In this document: one piece after another, positions 1 through 5,249 of the stretch
Numbering within the stretch: the stretch's first letter is position 1
Layout of the letters: each line of letters opens with the position of its first letter
From: Massilia sp. UBA2604
GTDB taxonomy: Bacteria; Pseudomonadota; Gammaproteobacteria; Burkholderiales; Burkholderiaceae_D
Reading direction: 5' to 3'
DNA length: 5,249 nucleotides
Assembly (NCBI GenBank): GCA_002339265.1
Contig: DDKG01000287.1
Location: 1 to 5,249 of the forward strand
Program-made: the position numbers and the translations under genes
Notes under the pieces: model-generated
Databases searched by the model: none
Seen by the model: the letters and a program-made list of their open reading frames with translations, nothing else
Told to the model about the DNA's origin: nothing

Positions 1-2505
1 GTCATCAACGGCTGCTGGCAGCTGGGCGAGGACAACCCGATCATCTCGATCCACGACGTCGGCGCCGGCGGCCTGTCGAACGCCTTCCCGGAAATCGTCA
101 ACGACGCCAAGCGTGGCGCGATCTTCGACCTGCGCAAGGTGCCGCTGGAAGAGAGCGGTCTGGCGCCAAAGGAAATTTGGTCCAATGAGTCGCAAGAGCG
201 ATATGTGTTGGCAATTTCGCCAGATAACCTTGCAAAATTTGCATCGCTGTGCGAGCGCGAACGTTGCCCATTCGCCGTGGTCGGCACTGCCACCGAAGAA
301 CGCCAGCTGAAGCTGATCGATGACCAGGCAGGCAACGCGCCGGTCGACATGCCGATGGACGTCCTCCTCGGCAAACCGCCGAAGATGCTGCGCGACGTCG
401 CGCACGTCAAGAACACCTTCCCGGCGGTCGATCTGACCGGCATCGAGCTGCCGGAAGCGGCGCGCCGCGTGCTGCTCAACCCGACCGTGGCCGACAAATC
501 GTTCCTGATCACGATCGGCGACCGTACCGTGGGCGGCATGACCGTGCGCGACCAGATGGTCGGCCCATGGCAGGTGCCGGTCGCCGACTGCGCCGTCACC
601 GCGATGTCGTACGAAGGCTTCGTGGGCGAGGCGATGGCGATGGGCGAGCGCACCCCGCTGGCCGTGATCGACGCCGCCGCATCGGGCCGCATGGCCGTGG
701 GCGAGGCGATCACCAATATCGCCGCCGCCGCAATCGCCGACATCTCGGACATCAAGCTCTCGGCCAACTGGATGGCGGCTTGCGGCCAGCCGGGCCAGGA
801 CGCCGCGCTGTTCGACACCGTCAAGGCCGTCGGCATGGAACTGTGCCCAGCGCTGGACGTGTCGATCCCGGTCGGTAAAGACTCCCTGTCGATGCGCACC
901 ACCTGGAACGACGAAGGCCAGAGCAAGGCCGTCATCTCGCCGGTCTCGCTGATCGTGTCCTCGTTCGCGCCGGTGGTCGACGTGCGTCGTTCGCTGACCC
1001 CGCAACTGCGGACGGACAGCGGCGAGACCGCCCTGATCCTGGTCGACCTCGGCCGCGGCAAGAACCGCCTGGGCGCCTCGATCCTGGCGCAGGTCACCCA
1101 GCAGCTGGGCGACTCGGTGCCGGACGTCGATTCGGCACAAGACCTGAAAGCGTTCTTCGTCGCGATCCAGCAGTTGAACCAGGACGGCAAGCTGCTCGCC
1201 TACCATGACCGTTCGGATGGCGGCCTGTTCGCCACGCTCACCGAGATGGCGTTCGCCGGCCGCACCGGCGTGTCGGTGAATCTCGACATCCTGACCATGG
1301 AAGGCGAGCATGCATCGGACTGGGGCGACGCCAAGAACTGGGCCGGCCAGGTGGCCGAGCGCCGCAACGAGATGACCCTGCGCGCGCTGTTTTCCGAAGA
1401 GCTGGGCGCCGTGATCCAGGTGCGTGCGGACGACAAGAGCGCGGTGATGAACGTGCTGCGCGACCAGGGCCTGGGCGCCTGCAGCCACATCATCGGCAAG
1501 CTGAACGACCGCGGCGCGATCGAGTTCACCCGCGATGCGAAAGTGATCTACAACGAATCGCGCAGCAGCCTGCACCGCCTGTGGAGCGAGACGAGCTGGC
1601 GCATTGCGCGCCTGCGCGACAACCCGGCCTGCGCGGACATGGAATACGACCGCCTGCTGGATGAACTCGACATCGGCATGACGCCGAAAATCAGTTTCAA
1701 TCTGGACGAGAACGTGGCAGCGCCGTTCATCGCGACCGGCAAGCGTCCGCGCGTGGCGATCCTGCGCGAGCAGGGCGTCAACTCGCATATCGAGACCGCC
1801 TGGGTGATGCACCAGGCCGGCTTTACGGCGATCGACGTCCACATGAGCGACCTGATTGCCGGCCGCGCCAAGCTGGATGACTTCCACGGCATTATCGCCG
1901 TCGGCGGCTTCTCATACGGCGACGTGCTGGGCGCGGGCGAGGGCTGGGCCAAGACCATCCTGTTCAATCCGCAACTGTCGGACCAGTTTGCGAAGTTCTT
2001 CGCGCGCCTGGATACCTTCGGCCTGGGCGTGTGCAATGGCTGCCAGATGATGAGCAACCTGAAGTCGATCATTCCGGGCGCGCAGGCATGGCCGAAGTTC
2101 ACGCGGAATAAATCGGAGCAGTTCGAAGCGCGCTTCGGCATGGTCGAGGTGCTGGATTCGCCATCGATCTTCTTCGACGGCATGGCCGGCACCCAGGCGC
2201 CGATCGCCATCGCGCACGGCGAAGGTTTCGCCGACTTCTCGCTGACTGGCGATATCAACGCGGCGCACAAGGCGATGCGCTTTGTGAACAACCGTGGCGA
2301 GCCGACCGAGGTGTATCCGTTCAACCCGAACGGTTCGCCGGGTGGCCTGACTTCCGTCACCACCGACGACGGCCGCTTCACGGTGCTGATGCCGCACGCC
2401 GAACGCGTGTTCCGCGCCGCCGTGCATTCGTGGGCGCCGGAATCGTGGGGCGACGAGTCGCCGTGGATGCGCATGTTCCGTAATGCGCGCAAGTGGGTTG
2501 GTTGA
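1..2505 (+). CDS. purL: Phosphoribosylformylglycinamidine synthase (FGAM synthase), 5'-truncated by window edge
   Basis: This cytoplasmic enzyme catalyses the fourth step of de novo purine synthesis: FGAR + glutamine + ATP give FGAM + glutamate + ADP + phosphate. The frame is open from base 1, so the gene starts upstream; 834 residues are visible. The large single-chain enzyme is about 1,295 residues in E. coli, so roughly 450-500 N-terminal residues are missing. Visible in order: the end of the first PurM-like half ([10 protein letters not shown] near residues 18-27, then [14 protein letters not shown]), the second PurM-like half ([39 protein letters not shown]), and a class I glutamine amidotransferase domain from about residue 582 (LREQGVNSH). 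The predicted glutaminase triad is intact: Cys678 in GVCNGCQMM, with His799 and Glu801 in MPHAERVF. The C-terminus (FRNARKWVG) ends as the E. coli protein does, as I recall it. Apparent starts inside the frame, such as the GTG at 139, are not real starts. An AT-rich patch lies at about 171-240. Confidence 0.98.
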   Translation, partial: VINGCWQLGEDNPIISIHDVGAGGLSNAFPEIVNDAKRGAIFDLRKVPLEESGLAPKEIWSNESQERYVLAISPDNLAKFASLCERERCPFAVVGTATEERQLKLIDDQAGNAPVDMPMDVLLGKPPKMLRDVAHVKNTFPAVDLTGIELPEAARRVLLNPTVADKSFLITIGDRTVGGMTVRDQMVGPWQVPVADCAVTAMSYEGFVGEAMAMGERTPLAVIDAAASGRMAVGEAITNIAAAAIADISDIKLSANWMAACGQPGQDAALFDTVKAVGMELCPALDVSIPVGKDSLSMRTTWNDEGQSKAVISPVSLIVSSFAPVVDVRRSLTPQLRTDSGETALILVDLGRGKNRLGASILAQVTQQLGDSVPDVDSAQDLKAFFVAIQQLNQDGKLLAYHDRSDGGLFATLTEMAFAGRTGVSVNLDILTMEGEHASDWGDAKNWAGQVAERRNEMTLRALFSEELGAVIQVRADDKSAVMNVLRDQGLGACSHIIGKLNDRGAIEFTRDAKVIYNESRSSLHRLWSETSWRIARLRDNPACADMEYDRLLDELDIGMTPKISFNLDENVAAPFIATGKRPRVAILREQGVNSHIETAWVMHQAGFTAIDVHMSDLIAGRAKLDDFHGIIAVGGFSYGDVLGAGEGWAKTILFNPQLSDQFAKFFARLDTFGLGVCNGCQMMSNLKSIIPGAQAWPKFTRNKSEQFEARFGMVEVLDSPSIFFDGMAGTQAPIAIAHGEGFADFSLTGDINAAHKAMRFVNNRGEPTEVYPFNPNGSPGGLTSVTTDDGRFTVLMPHAERVFRAAVHSWAPESWGDESPWMRMFRNARKWVG

Positions 2506-2523
2506 TCACTTGATGCACCAATC

Positions 2524-2549
2524 ATAAACGCCTCTTCGGAGGCGTTTAT
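2524..2549 (+). terminator. Rho-independent terminator of purL with UUCG tetraloop
   Basis: A perfect 11-bp inverted repeat (2524-2534 with 2539-2549) encloses the loop TTCG, closed by a C-G pair. This is the extra-stable cUUCGg tetraloop. The stem begins 18 bases after the purL stop codon. The 3' arm ends in TTTAT and is followed by TTACG, so the U-rich tail is short and partly inside the stem. The A-rich 5' arm gives a similar short tail on the minus strand, but no minus-strand gene ends here. The remaining bases up to the next gene (2550-2599) hold at best a weak, unconvincing promoter. Confidence 0.9.
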
Positions 2550-2599
2550 TTACGCCTGTGCGATATACACTATGTCGAGTTCAACAACAATTCAAGACC

Positions 2600-3664
2600 A
2601 TGAACCCGATCATCGTTCGCCCGCTATGCGCACTCATCATGGTGCTTTCCACCGCCGCGAACGCGGCTCCCGACGACATCCCGGTCGACGCCGCGACCCG
2701 CACCGGCATCGTCCGCGAGCTGGCGCAGGCGATCAACGAGGAATACGTTTTTCCCGATAAGGCGAAACTGATCGTCGAGCGCCTGGAGGCGAAGGAAAAG
2801 AGCGGCGCTTATGCGGGGATGTCGACCTTGCAGGAGCTGGCCAGCGCCCTGACCGCCGATCTGCGTCAGCCCACCAGGGACTTGCACCTGACGGTCAGGG
2901 CCAGCGTCCAGCCGCTGCCGGACATCAGCCCCGAGCCGACGCCGGAAATGGAAAAGATGATGCTGGGCCGCCTCAAGGCATCGAACTTCGGCGTTCGCAA
3001 GATCGAAACGCTGCCGGGAAATATCGGTTACATCGACCTAAGGATGTTCGCGCCGGCCAGCCTTTCCAAAGACATCATCAGTGCCGCAATGCAGGTGGTC
3101 GCCGACACCGATGCCCTGATCGTCGACCTGCGCAATAATGGCGGCGGCGATCCGCACACGGTCGCCTTCATGTCGAGCTACCTGTTCGACAAGCGCACCC
3201 ACCTCAACGACATGGTCTGGCGCGAGGACAGCCGCCGCGAGTCGTTCTGGACGCAGGAAGACGTGCCGGGCAAACGCTTCGGCGGCCAGAAGAAGATCTA
3301 TGTCCTCACCAGCAAGAAGAGCTTCTCGGGCGCGGAAGAATTCAGCTACAACATGCAACAGCTCAAGCGTGCAACGCTCGTCGGCGAAACGACCGCCGGC
3401 GGCGCCCACCCCGGTGGCGTGCGGCGACTGCACCCCCATCTCTCGGTCTTCATCCCGAACGGCCGGCCGATCAATCCGGTCAGCAAATCGAATTGGGAAG
3501 GCACGGGCGTGATCCCCGACGTGCCGGTCGCGGCGGACGACGCCTTGCGCACGGCGCAGCGCCTGGCATTGACGGCGCTTCTGACTCAGCCGCGCGACGC
3601 CATGCATGCCGACCTGCTGCGCAAGCGCCTGGCCGAAGTCGACAAGCAGGGCAAGGCCGGCTAG
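2600..3664 (+). CDS. Exported S41-family serine peptidase (IRBP/tricorn-like, no PDZ domain)
   Basis: Predicted secreted or periplasmic serine peptidase of 354 residues; its substrate is unknown. I chose the ATG at 2600 because it opens directly onto a Sec signal peptide: Arg7, a hydrophobic stretch at residues 8-20, and a probable cut after Ala-Asn-Ala (residues 20-22). The in-frame GTG at 2558 would add 14 residues ahead of the signal. Neither start has a clear Shine-Dalgarno. Residues 30-100 form a helical N-terminal domain typical of IRBP-like S41 proteins (NEEYVFPDKA; DLHLTVR with His96). The catalytic core covers about 130-315: GYIDLRMF, the substrate-cradling DLRNNGGGD (residues 176-184), and SFSGAEEF with predicted nucleophile Ser243. 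There is no room for a PDZ domain. The lysine that carboxy-terminal processing proteases carry 25 residues after the serine is Gly268 here (GETTAGG), so a Ser-Lys dyad is unlikely and a Ser/His/Glu arrangement is more plausible. The gene stands alone on its strand and is not linked to purL. Confidence 0.9.
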   Translation: MNPIIVRPLCALIMVLSTAANAAPDDIPVDAATRTGIVRELAQAINEEYVFPDKAKLIVERLEAKEKSGAYAGMSTLQELASALTADLRQPTRDLHLTVRASVQPLPDISPEPTPEMEKMMLGRLKASNFGVRKIETLPGNIGYIDLRMFAPASLSKDIISAAMQVVADTDALIVDLRNNGGGDPHTVAFMSSYLFDKRTHLNDMVWREDSRRESFWTQEDVPGKRFGGQKKIYVLTSKKSFSGAEEFSYNMQQLKRATLVGETTAGGAHPGGVRRLHPHLSVFIPNGRPINPVSKSNWEGTGVIPDVPVAADDALRTAQRLALTALLTQPRDAMHADLLRKRLAEVDKQGKAG

Positions 3665-4123
3665 TCAGGGCGCCGGGCGCGCCAGCGTGTAACGCACGTC
3701 GGCAGCGCCAGCGTCGCTCCTGGTCCAGCCCTGGCGCGCATAGAACAGGTCGGCCCGGGTTCCGGTGCCCGTGTCGAGCATGATCTCGGCGAAGCCGGAT
3801 TCGAACAGCCATGCCGTCGCCAGTCCGAGCAGGACCTTCGCCAGGCCCTTGCCCTCATGTTCGGGATCGACGAACAGCGCCCAGATCGAGCCATCGAGCC
3901 TGTTGGCATAGCTGAACGCCACCGTCACGCCATCGATCTGCGCCACCCAGCCGCGGCCATCTCGCTCCAGGAAGTCTTCGTACATTTGCGGCGTGACGCG
4001 GCCTGGGTCGCGTAGCCGGTTCTCGTTGACGGCCAACCGGATGCGCAACATGTCCGGGATATCGCCGGCGGCGGCTTGCCTGAAGACTGTACTTGCTGAG
4101 CTCATATTCCAATGAAGTGACAT
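3665..4123 (-). CDS. GNAT-family N-acetyltransferase
   Basis: Predicted cytoplasmic acetyl-CoA-dependent acetyltransferase of 152 residues (from the first ATG); the acceptor substrate cannot be told from sequence. The GNAT fold starts near residue 13 (VFRQAAAGDIPDML). Motif A is residues 80-100 (IWALFVDPEHEGKGLAKVLL), where E90-G91-K92-G93-L94-A95 is the pyrophosphate-binding loop, with Glu in place of the usual Gln/Arg. Motif B is LFYARQGW (residues 126-133), with Tyr128 in the position that often acts as general acid. The start is uncertain. The ATG at 4123 follows the T-tract of the neighbouring terminator by four bases and has no Shine-Dalgarno. The in-frame Met7 (ATG at 4105-4103) lies still ahead of the fold and has only a GGA two bases upstream. 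The stop codon touches the stop codon of the convergent S41 gene with no base between. Expression by readthrough from the parvulin operon or from an unseen promoter is possible. Confidence 0.88.
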   Translation of the reverse strand: MSLHWNMSSASTVFRQAAAGDIPDMLRIRLAVNENRLRDPGRVTPQMYEDFLERDGRGWVAQIDGVTVAFSYANRLDGSIWALFVDPEHEGKGLAKVLLGLATAWLFESGFAEIMLDTGTGTRADLFYARQGWTRSDAGAADVRYTLARPAP

Positions 4124-4127
4124 ACAT

Positions 4128-4152
4128 AAAAAAAGCGCTCCCTCGGGAGCGC
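4128..4152 (-). terminator. Rho-independent terminator of the parvulin gene
   Basis: Read on the minus strand, a perfect 7-bp GC-rich stem (GCGCTCC with GGAGCGC, plus-strand arms 4135-4141 and 4146-4152) encloses a four-base loop. It is followed immediately by seven Ts (4128-4134). The hairpin begins 22 bases after the TAA of the parvulin gene at 4175-4177. This is a textbook intrinsic terminator. It works in one direction only, because on the plus strand the stem is followed by CTCTTCG rather than a T-run. It therefore would not stop transcripts coming from the S41 gene. Confidence 0.92.
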
Positions 4153-4174
4153 CTCTTCGACCATCAACCAGCGA

Positions 4175-4951
4175 TTACTGCACCTTGGCCTTCTTGACCA
4201 GGCTTTCTCGGTAAGCTGCCAGCTGACGCTGCTGCAGGCCTTCCGCGACTTGCTGCTTGACTTCTTCCAGCGGCGGAACCTTGGTCGCGCGCACGTCTTC
4301 CAGCTTGATGACGTGGAAGCCGAACTGCGATTTCACCGGGGTCTCGGTGATGGCGCCTTTTTGCAGGGCGACCATGGCTTTCGAGAACTCAGGCACGTAG
4401 GTGGCCGGGCTTGCCCAGCCCAGGTCGCCGCCGTTCTGGGCGCTGCCGTCTTTCGACTGCTTGGCCAGCTCTTCGAACTTGGCGCCGCCTTTCAGCTTGC
4501 CGATGATGTCCTTGGCGGTGGCTTCGGAATCGACCAGGATGTGGCGGGCGTGGTATTCCTTGTCGCCGATCATGGCTTTCTGCTTGTCGTACTCGGCCTT
4601 GATCTCGGCATCCTTGACCGGGTTCTTCTTGACGTAGTCGGCCAGCATCGCATTGATGATGATGCTCTGGCGGGCGTTGTCGATGGCCGACTTGACGTCG
4701 GCGCGGTTGCCGATGTTCTGCTTGTCGGCTTCCTGGATCAACACTTCGCGGCTGATCAGGTCTTTCTTGATCGCGTCACGCAGCTCAGGGGAATCGGTGG
4801 CGCGGCCCTGGGCGACGACTTGCTTGACCAGCTGGTCGACCCTCGCTTGCGGGATCGCCTTGCCATTGACGGTTGCAGCGTTTTGCGCGAGTGCAGGCAG
4901 GGCAACCAATGCGGTCATGGCTAACAACAGGCGGGCTGGCTTCAAAATCAT
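4175..4951 (-). CDS. Periplasmic parvulin-type peptidyl-prolyl cis-trans isomerase / foldase
   Basis: Predicted periplasmic prolyl isomerase and probable chaperone for exported proteins, 258 residues. The signal peptide is clear: basic Lys4/Arg7, a hydrophobic core at about 8-20, and cleavage after Ala-Leu-Ala (residues 20-22). Residues 23-130 form a helical SurA-N/PrsA-like chaperone region. A single parvulin (rotamase) domain spans about 132-220: YHARHILV with His134 and His137, NGGDLGW (173-179), the LQKGAI segment, and GFHVIKL with His213. The C-terminal tail (about 225-258) is helical and ends in KKAKVQ. Length and layout match the Bordetella Par27-type parvulins as I know that family. 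The ATG at 4951 is supported by an AGGA eight bases upstream and by the signal peptide. A paralogue ends 82 bases upstream on the same strand, so the two are probably one operon. A strong terminator follows at 4128-4152. Confidence 0.95.
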   Translation of the reverse strand: MILKPARLLLAMTALVALPALAQNAATVNGKAIPQARVDQLVKQVVAQGRATDSPELRDAIKKDLISREVLIQEADKQNIGNRADVKSAIDNARQSIIINAMLADYVKKNPVKDAEIKAEYDKQKAMIGDKEYHARHILVDSEATAKDIIGKLKGGAKFEELAKQSKDGSAQNGGDLGWASPATYVPEFSKAMVALQKGAITETPVKSQFGFHVIKLEDVRATKVPPLEEVKQQVAEGLQQRQLAAYRESLVKKAKVQ

Positions 4952-4959
4952 TGTTGAGA

Positions 4960-4963
4960 TCCT
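4960..4963 (-). promoter_or_regulatory. Ribosome binding site of the complete parvulin gene
   Basis: On the minus strand an AGGA lies eight bases before the ATG at 4951-4949. It is a well-placed Shine-Dalgarno and supports that start. The AT-rich stretch just before it (TTTATATA) resembles a -10 box, but a transcript starting there would begin inside the ribosome site, so I do not call a promoter. Confidence 0.75.
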
Positions 4964-4981
4964 ATATAAACACGAAAAGTA

Positions 4982-4994
4982 TCGCCGCAGGCGA
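4982..4994 (-). other. Small hairpin in the spacer between the parvulin genes
   Basis: A 5-bp stem (TCGCC with GGCGA) has a three-base loop. On the minus strand it is followed by TACTTTTCG and then by the leader of the complete parvulin gene. It is the second of two adjacent hairpins in the spacer. It might be a weak terminator, an attenuator arm or an RNA processing and stability element; the sequence alone does not decide. Confidence 0.45.
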
Positions 4995-4999
4995 CGAAA

Positions 5000-5022
5000 G
5001 CCGGCGCATGCTCAGCGCCGGC
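5000..5022 (-). other. GC-rich hairpin after the upstream parvulin gene (possible partial terminator)
   Basis: A perfect 8-bp stem (GCCGGCGC with GCGCCGGC) encloses a seven-base loop, starting 11 bases after the stop codon of the upstream parvulin. On the minus strand only TTTC follows, a poor U-tract, so full termination is doubtful. An intercistronic stability or partial-termination element, giving unequal expression of the two parvulins, is a reasonable inference. Confidence 0.55.
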
Positions 5023-5033
5023 GACGGTACATA

Positions 5034-5249
5034 TTACTGCACCTTTGCCTTTTTGACCATTTGCTCCTGATAGTCACGCAGCTTCTCTTGCGCCAGGGTG
5101 TCGGCGATCTGCGGCTTGACTTCATCCAGCGACGGCAGCTTGACCGGACGGGTGTCGTCCAGCTTGATCACGTGGAAACCGGCGTTGGTCTTGACCGGCA
5201 CGTCGGTGATCGCGCCTTTCTGCAGCTTGGTGAAGCCGGCCGAGAATTC
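5034..5249 (-). CDS. Second parvulin-type peptidyl-prolyl isomerase, C-terminal part only
   Basis: The minus-strand frame ends in TAA at 5034-5036 and is open to the right edge, giving 71 residues. The start lies outside the window. The visible part begins EFSAGFTKLQKGAI, the end of a parvulin domain, continues through GFHVIKLDD with the conserved histidine, and closes with a helical tail ending MVKKAKVQ. Aligned by hand without gaps to the last 71 residues of the neighbouring parvulin, about 42 positions are identical, so this is a diverged tandem paralogue. The signal peptide and chaperone region cannot be seen. By analogy with its neighbour it should be a periplasmic foldase. It lies upstream of the neighbour in the transcribed direction, with 82 bases between them, which suggests one operon. 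Confidence 0.93.
   Translation of the reverse strand, partial: EFSAGFTKLQKGAITDVPVKTNAGFHVIKLDDTRPVKLPSLDEVKPQIADTLAQEKLRDYQEQMVKKAKVQ

Noticed and set aside
1548..2525. Long open frame of 325 codons on the minus strand opposite purL.
   Set aside because: It is antisense to the conserved PurL glutaminase domain, has a low-complexity composition typical of GC-rich shadow frames, and resembles no family.
2541..2571. Possible promoter for the S41 gene (TATACA or TACACT as a -10 element around 2564-2571).
   Set aside because: Each matches only four of six consensus bases, and no -35 element is recognisable at the right spacing; the -35 position would fall inside the terminator stem.
2600..2635. 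S41 peptidase as a lipoprotein, because of Cys10 near the N-terminus.
   Set aside because: The residues before Cys10 (Val-Arg-Pro-Leu) do not form a lipobox, and the hydrophobic segment lies after the cysteine. A standard signal peptide with Ala-Asn-Ala fits better.
3038..3607. Minus-strand open frame of 189 codons opposite the S41 gene.
   Set aside because: It is a shadow of the S41 coding sequence, rich in Arg/Ala/Val/Asp, with no recognisable motif.
4250..4924. Plus-strand open frame of 224 codons opposite the parvulin gene.
   Set aside because: It mirrors the parvulin coding sequence, and its repetitive Leu/Val/Asp/Gly composition reflects the opposite-strand codons. The parvulin has a signal peptide, a ribosome site and family motifs.
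5244..5249. The window ends exactly on GAATTC, an EcoRI site, which could hint at a cloning boundary.
   Set aside because: The left end shows no such site, the reading frame runs through it normally, and a chance six-base match at the edge is plausible.

Overview
This window is ordinary chromosomal housekeeping sequence from a GC-rich Gram-negative bacterium. I see no mobile element, CRISPR array, RNA gene or defence system. Three things suggest a betaproteobacterium, most likely of the Oxalobacteraceae/Burkholderiales type (Massilia-like): strong G/C bias at third codon positions, a long single-chain proteobacterial PurL, and periplasmic parvulin-type foldases resembling Bordetella Par27. 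The taxonomic call is inference; no marker gene is present.

Layout from left to right. Positions 1-2505 (+) hold the C-terminal 834 residues of PurL, the purine biosynthesis enzyme FGAM synthase, whose start lies outside the window. A strong UUCG-capped terminator follows at 2524-2549. Positions 2600-3664 (+) encode an exported S41-family serine peptidase of the PDZ-less, IRBP/tricorn-like kind. Its stop codon directly abuts the stop codon of a convergent GNAT acetyltransferase gene (3665-4123, -). Next come a canonical intrinsic terminator (4128-4152, -), a complete exported parvulin-type peptidyl-prolyl isomerase (4175-4951, -), an 82-bp spacer with two hairpins, and the C-terminal 71 residues of a second, paralogous parvulin (5034-5249, -) that runs off the right edge.

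The two parvulin genes form a tandem pair on one strand, probably co-transcribed, and both should serve protein folding in the periplasm. The S41 peptidase is also predicted to be exported, but it reads on the other strand and nothing ties it functionally to the foldases. PurL is cytoplasmic and is transcriptionally insulated by its terminator. The acetyltransferase is the odd gene: its longest reading frame starts only four bases after the U-tract of the parvulin terminator, so its true start and promoter are uncertain.

The most useful second looks are the acetyltransferase start, the zero-base convergent junction, the AT-rich patch inside purL, and the diverged tandem parvulins with a structured spacer. 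None of these amounts to a new system.
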